From contig NC_087090.1 of the NCBI RefSeq assembly GCF_963855985.1, positions 11,406,501 to 11,470,500 of the forward strand: a stretch of 64,000 nt of DNA, in the 5' to 3' direction. The position numbers and the translations under genes were made by a program. The notes under the pieces are model-generated. The model was not told the DNA's origin, ran no database searches, and saw only the letters and a program-made list of their open reading frames with translations. The DNA comes from Ostrinia nubilalis (Eukaryota > Arthropoda > Insecta > Lepidoptera > Crambidae). Below, piece after piece: positions 9,649-20,311 of this stretch (positions within the stretch are counted from its first letter, which is position 1; the number at the start of each line of letters is the position of its first letter).

Positions 9649-12600
9649 CTACAATTTATATTTTGGAGGGTTGAGCCTACACTGTCGTATCGGTCGGGAC
9701 TGGGGCGGCTCGGGCGCAGGCGGGCTGGGCGCGGACGCGGCGCCGCCGGCGCTCGGCTCGCGCTCGTTGCTGGGCGGTTGGGTGGTGCTGGTGGTTCCCG
9801 CTGGTTCTTGGCTTGGCGGGCGCGTCTCCTCTGGACCGGCTTCATTCATAGTGGTACTGGGGATAGATAGCCTGTTCTCATCCTGTTTATCTGACAGGGG
9901 TGAGTTAGGACAAATGAGTGAACTCCTTGACCTACGTTTGAGCTGATCAATATGTCTATGGTTCTCTCTCCCTAACCCATCTAGTACCTTATAGTCGGTA
10001 CCTCCTATTTTCTGCGATACCTCCCCTGGTAACCATCGCGTCGTTCCTTGATAGTTCCTATACCATACTTCCTCCCCCGCGTGCAATTCTCGATTATCTC
10101 CTGGCTGTCCCCTACTCTCTGCCTGACGCGCCTGCACTATACTGACTCTGTTCTCGACGTTAGGTCTTAGGATATCTAATTTGGTCCGGAGTCGCCTACC
10201 TAACATGAGCGCCGCAGGACTTTCTCCTGTGGTGCAGTGTTCCGTGTTACGGTAGTGTAATAAGAAAGTATTCAAAAATAAGTGAACGTCGAGATTTAGT
10301 CTTATCGCCTTCTTAATAACTTTTTTAATCGTGCGAACCGCATTCTCGGCCGCACCGTTCGAAGCCGGGTGATAGGGGGCAGTAAAAAAATGAGCGATAC
10401 CACAACCTCGCAAAAATTCTGAAAATTCTTTGCTTGTAAAAGGGGGCCCATTGTCCGAAACTAACTGCTTGGGAAGTCCCCATCGCGCGAATAACTCCGA
10501 AAGTTTATGAATAGTACTCGTAGCCGCAGTGCTCGGTACCTGGAACACTTCTAGCCATTTGGTTTTAGCATCTATAATTACTAGGTAGGTTTTATTAAAA
10601 ATAGGTCCCAAAAAGTCTACGTGCAACCGCGACCACGGAGCGGCGGGCCAGGGCCAGGGGCTGGGCGCGTGGCGCGGCGGCGCGTCCGCCTCCGCCGCGC
10701 ACGCCGGGCACGCACGGCACAGCGCCTCCACCGCCTCGTCGATCCCCGGCCACCAGACGTAACTTCGAGCTGTCGCTTTTGTTTTTACTATTCCCATGTG
10801 GGATTCGTGTAATTGTAATAATACTTTACTCCTACAATTTTCAGGTATGACTACCCTGTGACCCCACATTATACAACCTAATTCCTCATAAATCTCATTT
10901 CTGCGATTAAAATATGGTTGTAAGTTTTTAATCTCGGAATTACTAGGCCAGCCGTCTCTTATGTAACTGAGTACCCGACCTAACATAGCATCGCGCTGCG
11001 TTTGTTTTTTCAACTCATTATAATCTAGTAACATCTCATTTTGCGCAAAATGTAAATAAGTTTGTTCAGGTAATTCCAAGCAATCGCTCGTATTGGGTAA
11101 TTTTAATGAAACGGGGAGCCGAGACAGGCCATCTGCTCCATTGTCTTTAGAGCTAACAAATTCTATGTCGTATGTATAAGCCGCTAATTTAATCGCCCAA
11201 CGCTGTAACCGGCTTGCCGCCATTTGCGGTATGCCATTTTTAGGGCCGAATATACTGACCAAGGGTTTGTGATCGGTTCGTAAAACAAATCGTCTACCGT
11301 ATAAATACTGATGCAACTTTCCTAAACAAAACACAATCGCAAGCGCCTCGCGATCTATTTGCGAATAATTTTTCTCTGCGTCAGTGAGCGCGCGGGACAC
11401 ATAGATAACGGGCCGCTCCCGCCCCGCGCCCGCGCCCCCCGCCCCGCCATCAGCTGTGCTCGCAGACCGCTGCGTCAGCACGCCGCCTATGCCGCGGGCG
11501 CTTGCATCGCATGTTAAATATAAAGGCTGTTCCGGGTCATAATGAGTTAAAACTTCAGCACTGCTTAAAATTGACTTAATATGTAAAAATGATATTTCTT
11601 GTTCTTTGTTCCATCTCCATGGCACATTTTTTTTTAGTAGTGTGTACAGAGGTGCTAGAATAAAGCTAAGATTTTTAACGAACTTCGCATAAAAATTAAC
11701 TAAACCTAAAAAGGATCGTAATTCTGAAACATCTCGGGGACGAGGGATTTTTTTAATAGCTTCTACTTTTTCAGGATCTACTTTTATTCCCTCTTTTGAA
11801 ATTAAGTATCCCAAGTATTTAACCTCATCTACCATGAATGAGCATTTACTTCTTTTTAACCTCATTCCATGACTATGTAACCTTTGAAGTACTTTACTCA
11901 GAGTAGCCAAATGTTCCCTGTCCCCTCCCCCTGTCGCAATTATTACGTCATCTAAAAATATTTCTACGTTCGGAATATCTCCTAGAAGGTTATACATAAT
12001 GCGCTGAAAAATTCCCGGGCTTGAAGATAAGCCATAGACTAGCCTATTGTATTTGAATAGCCCCCTGTGTGTGTTGATTACAGTGAGTTCATTCGAGCTA
12101 TCTAACTCAACCTGATTGTAGGCTTGGGAGAGGTCAATTTTGGAAAACATTTTCGCCCCTTTGAGACCAACCAGGAGGTCCTCGATACGCGGTAAGGGGA
12201 ACCTATCAACCAACAAAACTGGATTTAATGTTATTTTGTAATCAGCACAAATTCGGAGTCCACCATCCGCCTTCCTCACCGGTACTAAAGGCGTCGCCCA
12301 GTCCGAGTGGTCCACGGGCTCGATGACGCCCGCCGCCAGCATCTGGTCCAGCTCGGCGTCCACGCGCGCCCGCAGCGCGTAGGGCAGCGCGCGCGGCCGG
12401 CAGAACACCGGCGCCGCGCCCGAGCGCACGCGCAGCGTCGCCTTGCACCCGGTGAACCGACCCAGTCCCTCCTCGAATAACTCCTTATACCTATCGAGTA
12501 ACGATGACAAACTATTATTATTACTGTCTTTAATACAATTGTTATTCGAAACCTGATATTTATGAAACGGTGGAATGGAGATATTTAATTCGCTAAGCCA

Positions 12601-13845
12601 ATATCGCCCTAATAGGGACGTCGTCCCTCCTTTTATTACAAATAATTCTAATCTTTTACAAACATTATTATATTTAACTTGCGGTTTGATAGTACCTAAC
12701 GGTTTAATCTTACTGCCATCGTAGAACTTGAGTATGGTTTTACATGGTTCTATAGGATTAATCTTGAAATATTTATGGTATGTAATTTCACTTATACACG
12801 ATATGGCTGATCCCGTATCGACTTCCATCACTATATTGTGTCCATCAATAAGTAAAGACAGGCTCACCGGTTTATATCCGTTCAAGTTCAGCTGGAATAA
12901 TTCCTCTTCTGCTTGCGTCAGCCGCTCATCCGCGGCGTCCTCACCGGCAGAGTCCTCGGTGAATTCCGTTACGTGATGCATCCCTCGCTTGAAGTCGCCC
13001 TGGCTACCCCGCTCCGGGCACACCCGCCGCAAATGCCCGCGACGCCGACATCTACTGCAGATGAATTCCTTGTAACGGCAATTTTCGTGGCGATGGTCTT
13101 GTCCGCCGCATGCGCCGCACGCCGCATCCGACGGGCCTCCGCGTGCCGCCGGCCCCGGTGGTTGCGCGCGCCACCCCGCTCCGCGCCACGTGTCCGACGG
13201 GCCCCCGTGCGCCGGCGCTGCCGGTGGCGGTGCGCGCCACCCCGCTTTCCCGCCGCGCCCACGCGAGAATGACCTCATCGCGTGCACCTCGGCCGCCGTT
13301 GACATCCCTGCCGCCTTATTCCCAAATTCCACCACGGCTGCGTCTCTCTCCGCCGCTTCTAATGCCGATGCCAATTTTACCGCTCCTTGGTATTTTAAAT
13401 CGTCCTCCGCGAACAGGCGTTGTCGAATAATGTCACTGCGTAATCCACATACGAACTGATCTCGTAAATTGTCCTCTAGGCTGGCCGAAAAATCGCAAAA
13501 TCTTGATAACTTCTTCAGTTCTGATACGTACTGCGCAACGGATTCTTCATCTTTTTGCCTCCTTTGTCTAAAGCGATATCTTTCCGCCATGACAGATGGT
13601 TTCGGTTGTAAATGTTCACGCAATAATTTCACTATTTCTTCATATGTTTTCTGAGCCGGTTTTTCTGGGCTGGTTAGATTACTCAGGAGCTCATAGGTTT
13701 CGTCCCCCATGACCGCAATTAACGTTGGCCTCCACATGGTTTTGTCGACCTTGTTGACCTCTAAATACATCTCTAACCGCTCCACGTACAAAGTCCAATT
13801 ACCACCGTCGACTTTAAATTCGCCGATTTTGCCGATTGACGCCAT
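9649..13845 (-). CDS. Gag-pol polyprotein of Ty3/gypsy retrotransposon (1398 aa)
   Basis: One uninterrupted frame supplies the particle protein and all enzymes for copying and integration. Approximate order: gag capsid region 1-200; RG- and AP-rich linker; two CCHC knuckles at about 245-275 (CGACGGQDHRHENC, CSRCRRRGHLRRVC); aspartic protease DTGS near 343; RT with the YxDD box as LDDV near 630; RNase H with TCDAS near 780 and TDHKPL near 860; integrase HHCC about 1015-1052; and a DDE core with Asp near 1078, SDNG near 1132 and Glu near 1166. The tail is Pro/Ser-rich. No frameshift separates gag and pol, so the ratio must be set by processing. Segments at 12300-12440 and 13100-13270 are much more GC-rich than the window. 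Confidence 0.95.
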   Translation of the reverse strand: MASIGKIGEFKVDGGNWTLYVERLEMYLEVNKVDKTMWRPTLIAVMGDETYELLSNLTSPEKPAQKTYEEIVKLLREHLQPKPSVMAERYRFRQRRQKDEESVAQYVSELKKLSRFCDFSASLEDNLRDQFVCGLRSDIIRQRLFAEDDLKYQGAVKLASALEAAERDAAVVEFGNKAAGMSTAAEVHAMRSFSRGRGGKAGWRAPPPAAPAHGGPSDTWRGAGWRAQPPGPAARGGPSDAACGACGGQDHRHENCRYKEFICSRCRRRGHLRRVCPERGSQGDFKRGMHHVTEFTEDSAGEDAADERLTQAEEELFQLNLNGYKPVSLSLLIDGHNIVMEVDTGSAISCISEITYHKYFKINPIEPCKTILKFYDGSKIKPLGTIKPQVKYNNVCKRLELFVIKGGTTSLLGRYWLSELNISIPPFHKYQVSNNNCIKDSNNNSLSSLLDRYKELFEEGLGRFTGCKATLRVRSGAAPVFCRPRALPYALRARVDAELDQMLAAGVIEPVDHSDWATPLVPVRKADGGLRICADYKITLNPVLLVDRFPLPRIEDLLVGLKGAKMFSKIDLSQAYNQVELDSSNELTVINTHRGLFKYNRLVYGLSSSPGIFQRIMYNLLGDIPNVEIFLDDVIIATGGGDREHLATLSKVLQRLHSHGMRLKRSKCSFMVDEVKYLGYLISKEGIKVDPEKVEAIKKIPRPRDVSELRSFLGLVNFYAKFVKNLSFILAPLYTLLKKNVPWRWNKEQEISFLHIKSILSSAEVLTHYDPEQPLYLTCDASARGIGGVLTQRSASTADGGAGGAGAGRERPVIYVSRALTDAEKNYSQIDREALAIVFCLGKLHQYLYGRRFVLRTDHKPLVSIFGPKNGIPQMAASRLQRWAIKLAAYTYDIEFVSSKDNGADGLSRLPVSLKLPNTSDCLELPEQTYLHFAQNEMLLDYNELKKQTQRDAMLGRVLSYIRDGWPSNSEIKNLQPYFNRRNEIYEELGCIMWGHRVVIPENCRSKVLLQLHESHMGIVKTKATARSYVWWPGIDEAVEALCRACPACAAEADAPPRHAPSPWPWPAAPWSRLHVDFLGPIFNKTYLVIIDAKTKWLEVFQVPSTAATSTIHKLSELFARWGLPKQLVSDNGPPFTSKEFSEFLRGCGIAHFFTAPYHPASNGAAENAVRTIKKVIKKAIRLNLDVHLFLNTFLLHYRNTEHCTTGESPAALMLGRRLRTKLDILRPNVENRVSIVQARQAESRGQPGDNRELHAGEEVWYRNYQGTTRWLPGEVSQKIGGTDYKVLDGLGRENHRHIDQLKRRSRSSLICPNSPLSDKQDENRLSIPSTTMNEAGPEETRPPSQEPAGTTSTTQPPSNEREPSAGGAASAPSPPAPEPPQSRPIRQCRLNPPKYKL

Positions 13846-13889
13846 TCCGACAGAACAAAATCTTGCACCGACACCGATAATAATTATTA

Positions 13890-13913
13890 ATATTTAAAAT
13901 CCTCGTTCGCCAC
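13890..13913 (-). promoter_or_regulatory. Primer-binding site of intact gypsy element
   Basis: On the minus strand one base after the 5' LTR the sequence reads TGGCGAACGAGGAT, in the place and with the TGGCG start expected of a tRNA primer-binding site. The matching tRNA was not determined. Confidence 0.6.
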
Positions 13914-14039
13914 TGAAGTATACGAGAGAAAGGAAACACGTCTATTGTGTGCACGGTTTATTTTAGACTGGCGTTACATTTCGGGTCTTACACTTTTTAA
14001 CTGACAACTAGTTATCTTAAACTACCTACATACACTACA
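13914..14039 (-). repeat. 5' LTR of intact gypsy element
   Basis: 126 bp identical to the 3' LTR at 9395-9520. Promoter for the element is expected here; no clear TATA box was identified. Confidence 0.9.
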
Positions 14040-14167
14040 AAAACCAGTTTGACTGCAAAAATCAGTTAAAAGTGGTTTTGACCAAGGTGTGCAAGTGCAC
14101 ATCGTGGACCACTTGGAATGCCTCCAGGGACCACCAGTGGTCCGCGTACACCGGTTAAGAACCACTG

Positions 14168-14275
14168 CTCTAGAGCGTCCCTTCCTCCACCATGCGTAAG
14201 AATGTTTCAAAAATACTGTCTAAGGTCTGTAGCTAAAGGTCTAAGCTGCAAGATAAAAGAATCTTCTAGCCAATA
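14168..14275 (+). repeat. Tandem array of ~177-bp units, right part
   Basis: Continues the array at 8727-9310 after the hAT target duplication, with the same AAATACTGTCTAAGGTCTG phrase at 14211. It breaks off near AATCTTCTAGCC. Confidence 0.75.
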
Positions 14276-14725
14276 ACTTTAAAACTATAATTTGAACGAA
14301 TTTTGCTATTAGTGGACAAATTTCTGCTCACGATGGACTAATTATCCAAGCTCTAAATAATCGCTACTACGAGTAACTGATCATAAAATGTTTTTCCAAT
14401 CGCTCAAGCTCCCGAGGATCTACCGATAGGTCGGGTGACGTAATCTTGAAATTCTTTTAGCCGGCGCGGAACTTCCGGAAGGTCGGGTGACGCCACGCCT
14501 CTTTGAACCGTGTTTACTTTGGCAGTTATATTCTATATTTATTCGATTCTAAAATATATTGCCAAAAATTATGAAAGTGGTTTTAATTTGTATCACTTGG
14601 ATATGATTTGTATTAGAAAGTGCTGTGAGTGTGACGCTTGAACGGAAGGAAGTCAACCTAACCTAACCAACTGCGTATTTCTATACTGTGTAGCCGCGAG
14701 AGCTCTTTGGCGCGCTGTCTTCGGC
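14276..14725. other. Intergenic, no gene seen
   Basis: Moderately GC-rich patches (GGTCGGGTGACG appears twice, near 14431 and 14481) and a short AACCTAACCTAACC tract near 14655. No supported gene. Confidence 0.45.
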
Positions 14726-15025
14726 GCGTCTTTCCGTTCTATACATGGCCAGAACGCACCCATAGGAAACTGCTCGTGTATATTTTGTAGTGCCTGTTTG
14801 TAAATCTGTGACTCCAAACTATACACGATTTTTGCGTACTGATCGTGTATAGTTTGGAGGAGCTTAGTAAAAAAAGTCATCTCCAAACTATACTCGATTA
14901 GTTTCTACTACACCACTTACACTTGACTAGAGTGTGTTTAGTTGATATTGATTTAGTAAAATTCAGTAAAATATGGAACTATATTTAAAATTACATTTAT
15001 TCGATATTATTACATAAAATATTAT
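14726..15025 (+). repeat. 300-bp hairpin repeat, copy 2
   Basis: Matches 536-835 almost base for base, including the hairpin built on CTCCAAACTATACACGAT. The flanks differ, so this is a dispersed repeat rather than a large duplication. Confidence 0.75.
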
Positions 15026-15035
15026 CTAGAATAAT

Positions 15036-15560
15036 ATCTAGAAAACTGGACCGAAATTGAAAAATTTTACTCGACTTGGCGGTTGCACTACCGTGCCCCC
15101 AAATCTCATTTCTTTTTGTATTTTGTAGACAGCAGTTATGTATCTAGAAAACTGGACCGAAATTGAAAAATTTTACTCGACTTGGCGGTTGCACTACCGT
15201 GCCCCCAAATATTTTAGTTTTTCCTTGATTCATACACCAAACACTACTTATATTCCAAATTTGAAGCTTCTAGGTCTGCTAGAAGTGCCTTAGAATTTTG
15301 ATGATCGGTTAGTGAGTCAGTGAGTGACAAAATTAAGTAACTTTGACCCGTTATAATTCTTAAACTACTGGTTCAAATTGAATGAAATTTTAAATATACC
15401 GTGTCTTTACAATGCCTGCATAGCTAATGAAAATTCAGCCTTCTAGTTTTATCCACAACGAAGTTACAGGCGGTCGAAAATGGCCTGAATTGCTTCGAGA
15501 AAAGGATGGTACGGCCGTGCCGCTTTATTGCTCGACTTGGTGGACAGATAAAATAAGATG
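15036..15560. repeat. Unclassified repeat with a duplicated 69-bp block
   Basis: A block starting ATCTAGAAAACTGGACCG and ending at CCGTGCCCCCAAAT occurs at about 15036-15107 and again at about 15138-15210. A diverged piece (CTCGACTTGGTGGACAG) ends the region near 15547. It lies about 80 bp downstream of the Ntmt 3' end. No coding function seen. Confidence 0.5.
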
Positions 15561-15613
15561 AACCAAAAATATTAGGCATAAATTAATACATAATTATTTA
15601 TAAAAGTATATAA

Positions 15614-15619
15614 TTTATT
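15614..15619 (-). terminator. Ntmt: Poly(A) signal of Ntmt
   Basis: TTTATT on the plus strand, AATAAA on the minus strand, 27 bp beyond the stop codon of Ntmt. It predicts a 3' UTR of about 50 nt. Confidence 0.75.
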
Positions 15620-15645
15620 TGCTTCATAATTAAATTAAAAACAAT

Positions 15646-16811
15646 TCAGGCAGGATTTAAGGTTTTTTTGTCAACATCTTCATCTCCTTGTGGTATAAGT
15701 GCAAACATATAAACAGGATATATTCCACTAGGGAAATTAGTTTGTTTACATTGTTTGATTCTTTTAAGATTTGCACATTTAAATATTTTTAAATACTGCT
15801 TAAGTGAGCGTGTTATAGATGAATCTGCATCATCTTTTTCTACTTTTCCTGATGATGTGACATTTTCCTTTATTATTATAACACCATTATGTGCAAGAGA
15901 GTCTCTGTAATAATAAAAAAGTCAATATAAAAATATCAATTTAAAAAAGTACAGACCTACTTACATACCTACTACACAGAGTGACTGGAACTAGACCCGC
16001 CATAGCAAATTCCCATGTAGAGGAAGTCGTTTGTCATTGGACCTTCCTTTACCCAGCTAACGTTATAGTTTAAGAAATAGATAGAGAACTAAAATAGAGT
16101 GGAATAAATAATTATAAAAAATACATATTCACAACTGAACTAAAACTGAAAAAAAAAGAATAAACAACCTCCTCTACATGGGAATTGCTATGGAGGGTCT
16201 TTTTCCAGTCACTGTACCTATGTTATGGATAGTTTATCTGACATAACTCAGTTTTCACAATTTTAAATGAGAACAAGTATGCAAATAACATATTCATCTT
16301 ATTAACTCTACATACATACAGTTACTGAACTTGAGCTTATTGTTTAAAAATTAAATATTAACCTGCATCGTATAAGATAAGTTGTTAAATCTTCATCAGT
16401 CAGATATCCTAGGACCCATTGGTTCCAAATGATATCATATTTCCGTTCTGGCCTGAATTCTTGTAATCCAACTCTATAGATAGTACCAATTTTGGATTTT
16501 TTATCGATACCTACAAATTCTTCAATATAATTTATAAACTTTTCATCAGGTTCGACAATATCAACTGACTGAAAATTAGGTATCAGTAAATGTTTTGTTA
16601 TTCTGCCAATGCCCGCACCACAATCTACAGCCACATTTGTACCTGGTGCATTCTCAAATGACAACAATGAATTCAGAAACAATTGTGATCCATTTATATC
16701 CACGTCTGATATAAAACCAAAACCACCAAGCACACCATCCACGGTAGGGGGAATGTCAGCCCAATATTCCAAAGCTTTGTCGTAATTAATATCATATTTA
16801 TTGCTACTCAT
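15646..16811 (-). CDS. Ntmt: N-terminal Xaa-Pro-Lys N-methyltransferase (NTMT1/METTL11A)
   Basis: Two coding exons, join(15646..15904, 16363..16811) on the minus strand, 235 aa. It methylates the alpha-amino group of proteins exposing an X-Pro-Lys N-terminus (e.g. RCC1, some histones), using S-adenosylmethionine, in nucleus and cytosol. Visible features: YWADIPPTVDGVLGGFG near residues 16-32, the SAM-binding motif VDCGAGIGRITKHLL near 62-76, the acidic VEPDEKF, then YDIIWNQWVLGYLTDEDL, all diagnostic of this family. Exon 2 encodes the final strands (NGVIIIKENV, VYMFAL). The donor GTTAAT at 16362 and acceptor CAG at 15905-15907 keep the frame (AG+A). Length fits the family (~220-240 aa). The 458-bp intron carries a MITE. 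Not in an operon; neighbours are repeats. Confidence 0.93.
15976..16215. mobile_element. MITE in the Ntmt intron
   Basis: About 240 bp with imperfect inverted ends: GTGACTGGAACTAGACCC on the left pairs with GGGTCTTTTTCCAGTCAC on the right, and inner arms share CCCATGTAGAGGA. It is probably TA-flanked but the exact border is uncertain. It accounts for half of the Ntmt intron. Confidence 0.65.
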
Positions 16812-17070
16812 TACTCAAAAATATTTGTTGATTTGATAATGTTACTCTTTTATTTATCTTCGTTTAATTTTGTAGGTAGTTTAATTTATGTTTAAGATGG
16901 TTTCGCAGAATGACGTCTCCGCGCCGCGGTCACAGATGAGACAGCCGCGGTCAAGCATGTTGTGACAGAAGTAGCTGTCAACTATACGTCAAAGTCCAGT
17001 CCAGTCACTTTTTTTTCAATCGTAGATTCATGGCTTGAATATCGTACATTAGCCCATAATTTAATTTGGG
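16812..17070 (-). promoter_or_regulatory. Upstream region of Ntmt
   Basis: Contains a GC-rich patch at about 16916-16955 with CCGCGGTCA in direct repeat (16925 and 16946), unusual in this AT-rich window and a plausible promoter element. No TATA box identified. Inference only. Confidence 0.35.
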
Positions 17071-17072
17071 TA

Positions 17073-17953
17073 TAGGTGTACCAGAATCTCATGGCAAACA
17101 AAAATATTGGAAAAGTGTGTTTTTCATATGGCCATTGTCTATGGCTTTATTGTTCACCTGTCAAAGTAAATCAAGAGATCTGTCAGCCGCTGCAGAAATT
17201 TTGTAATCTCTTCATGCCTATTTGTTATTTTTGTGAAAAAGACGAAAAAACTCAAGCAAGTCATATTGTTTTCAAAGTGTATTGTAAAATAAGGCATAAT
17301 TCAAAGTCAATCTTTGATTTTAAAGCGCGACGTTGAGTTGACAGTAAGTTGGAGTGAAATGTTTTGATACTTACCTACATTTAGTTTATTACCTAACTGC
17401 GTCAGAAGGAGGGTTATGTTTATTTTTATATTATTCTTACCTAATAGCTGCTTTATCGGGGTTTTCAGGTGTATTTCATGCATTGGTGCAGAGGAATGGT
17501 GAAAATGATATGACCATGTAAAGAACATTGAAAAATATTTCATCAAGCAAGTTTGAGTAATTGAAATGCTGAAAAAGCGATTTATATTATATTAATACCT
17601 CTTTTAACTTGATCATCTATTTGAAGAACAAGAAATGCAAGTGGAGTTCTTAGAATCGTTTTCTAGTTCTGAATAAAGTGATAAGTTATAAGTATGATAC
17701 TTAATAAAATTATTTACAGTAATATACGGTTTACTTATTTTTCAAGACATGTTCCTATGTTAAAAACCCGATGTATAACAACATTCTTCATACACATACC
17801 TAAAATGTATAGGTAGGCATTCGTACTTCATGTTCATTAATATTAGTCATAAATAAAAATTAAACAGTATCAAGACCGTTTAATCCAATTTCCCCAGTAT
17901 TGCACTCAACAAAGTTTATTTTCCCCATTTGCCATGAGATTCTGGTACACCTA
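17073..17953. mobile_element. MITE family alpha, copy B (unoccupied reference copy)
   Basis: 881 bp, ends TAGGTGTACCAGAATC and its complement, flanked by TA. It lacks the nested insertions seen in copies C and D and so supplies their empty sites (TATA at about 17588 for family beta, AGTAATATACGG at about 17724 for family gamma). Confidence 0.9.
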
Positions 17954-18403
17954 TAGTATTTAAACGAGTGACTGTAAATTTATGTTGTAAGTGTCAAAAA
18001 TAATTAATGTGGGCTAAAGAATTACTAAGTGAGCGACTGAGTGCGAGTGACGTAAAATCAAAAGAATAGCAACTTACAAAAAAAAATGAGTTCCTTAAAA
18101 TACAAAATGAGAAGCTTCATAATATTTGAGCGACCTAATATTTGATTGAGTGTCAACGTTAGGTCCTGCATTTTTTTCAATATTTGGCAAATGCTTTTTT
18201 TATCTCTTTTTATCTTTTTTTATACTGAGCGGTATTTTTAACTTTAATGAAGTGTTTCGAATGCAAAAACTACTTTGAAAAATATATGAGCAGCGTATTA
18301 TGAGCCCACATTTAAATAAAAAATGATCTTATGAAATAAATATTTGACGGAACACTATTCTAGTAGCGAAAAAAAATTAATAATTAAAATTTAAGGGTAG
18401 GTA
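17954..18403. other. Intergenic, no gene seen
   Basis: AT-rich, no open frame with recognisable content, no clear repeat. Confidence 0.5.
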
Positions 18404-19145
18404 TAGCCTGACCAGGAACATAAAAACCCTGGCATAGAGGCGCGTCATTTGCATTTGATAGTGCAACACTGAGTACAGTCGTACCTGTGTTAAATTAATA
18501 GGCTAACTTTATGTATCAGGATTCAGGATTACGGGCTAATTTGATATTTTCATAAATTAACGAAAAAATATTATTATAGGTAACCTGGTTTAAATAAATT
18601 AAATGAAACCATCAATCGAGTTAGTAGGATTTATTTTATTATTCATCAATAATCAAATTCAGAACTTGAATATTTAACTGCAATGTCTGCTCATGAACGC
18701 TTCAAACTCGGTACTTCTTTCCCAATTCCATATAATTCAACACTTAGAAAGTGACAAAAAACTTTAAAATAGGTATTTGAAACAAACCACAGCTAATTTT
18801 CATAATGGACTGTACTATACGATAAACATGTCAGTCAATTTGACAACCTTGTCGGAAATATTATTCAATGAAAATATTGTCCGAACCCTTAGTATTTCTC
18901 TTCGATAAATACTTTAACACATTGTGAACCACTTTTCTTTCACGACTATAAAAAGATTTTAGCAATTTAATTTACAAAATCAATTGCGCACATTTAAAAT
19001 AAAGTTTGTTTACACTTTGACAGCAATAGACTGACATGCAAAGTGACATGTCAATGAAGTTTTCAGTTACTGTTGCCATTAAAAGAAATTAGTACCATTA
19101 GTTTTCCGCAACATGGCGAGGGTTTTTATGTTCCTGGTCAGGCTA
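18404..19145. mobile_element. MITE family gamma, copy 1 (TAGCCTGACCAGG tips)
   Basis: 742 bp with inverted ends TAGCCTGACCAGGAACATAA and TA target duplications. Same family as 52617-53512 and 57606-58702 but in the opposite orientation. No transposase. Confidence 0.9.
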
Positions 19146-20311
19146 TAATCAAATGAAACAATGTATTACGAAAAACGAAATAAATTTGTATTTTCTTAAA
19201 TCGAATCAACAAAAAAAAAAAATAAGTCGGTTCTTTCAACCCAAAAAAAAGTAATCTTATTAATAAGGTTCATTGATTGGTACCTATACTCTGATTTTTA
19301 ATTCGACGGAATTTTGACATTTCAGAAGTATTACCAACATTGAAACATTCCCACTAAGAATGGAGAGCATTTTCACAAATTAAAAAATAATCCTTTCTTA
19401 AATTTAAGGTTTCACTTGAAAAACTAAGGCTTAAAAATGTACTGATCATTTCAAAATGGTTATTTGAATTTTTATTATCATATTTTTGAAGTTACAAAAA
19501 AAATTGGGAAATTATTTTTCTATTACTGGACTCCCTGGGCAATAATTCATGGGTTACAAACCTTTTTTAAGAAAATCAAATTGTTAATAAAATATTAGCT
19601 TCATAAAATAACCAATTTAACAAGATGCCAATTTTATAATCTAAGTTGATTATGATGACGATAATGATGATTGATGTTCAATACATATTTTCGTTCATGA
19701 TAATTATGTTGTTTTACTGTATTAAAAACACGTTTTTTTCTATTTAATCTCTAAAATGTACATAATAATTAGTGTACATTGAATTCACAAAACAAACAAT
19801 AGTTTTCACCCGATTGGGTTAAAACTGGGTGATTTGGGTAAAAACCCGGTTTTTACCCATTACCACCCATTCTGGTGGGTGAAAACAAAAATAGCGTTTT
19901 TTTAAAGTGAGAAGTGGTATTTGTTGCTAAGGGGGCGTTCTAGTGTTACGTAATGCAATCTGGGGGGAGAGGAGGTCTTGAAAAACGTTACAATGCGTTA
20001 CAGTGGCGGAAGGGCGGTTCCATTTCAAGTTTTTAAGCAGAAGTACTTTGTAGTTGCTGTTGTTATTTGTAACTTTTTACCGTAATGTCATCAAAGAGAG
20101 AGTTTGGCATCTTTGGCACCCCCCCCCCCCTCCATGTCCTTGCCATGATCACAAATTATTGTGTTCCTACTAAATTTCTTCTAAATCGGTTCAACGATTC
20201 TTGAAATAACACCATTTTATAAAATAATTGGTCACATCATCATAACGTGATCAATTTTACGATTTGGCCACGATATAAATGCATATTAGTGTTAAATTTG
20301 ACTTATTACTT

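Larger units (their letters stand above)
9395..14039 (-). mobile_element. Complete, apparently intact Ty3/gypsy element
   Basis: Two direct 126-bp LTRs, no difference between them by eye, with a 5-bp target duplication AAAAC (9390-9394 and 14040-14044). On the minus strand the LTR runs TGTAGTG...ACTTCA. A primer-binding site and a polypurine tract lie next to the LTRs, and a single open gag-pol frame fills the interior. Identical LTRs and an open frame mean very recent insertion; it may still be mobile. It has no env. Confidence 0.95.
9311..14167. mobile_element. hAT MITE split by a gypsy insertion
   Basis: Ends CAGAGGTTCTTAACC and GGTTAAGAACCACTG are inverted copies typical of hAT elements. 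The 8-bp target duplication CTCTAGAG is present on both sides (9303-9310 and 14168-14175). Without the 4.65-kb gypsy element inside, the MITE is about 0.2 kb. No hAT transposase. Confidence 0.9.

Noticed and set aside
12913..13459. Several Arg/Ala-rich frames opposite or beside gypsy gag
   Set aside because: They lie in the GC-rich linker of the intact gag-pol frame on the other strand or in other frames, and carry no domain.
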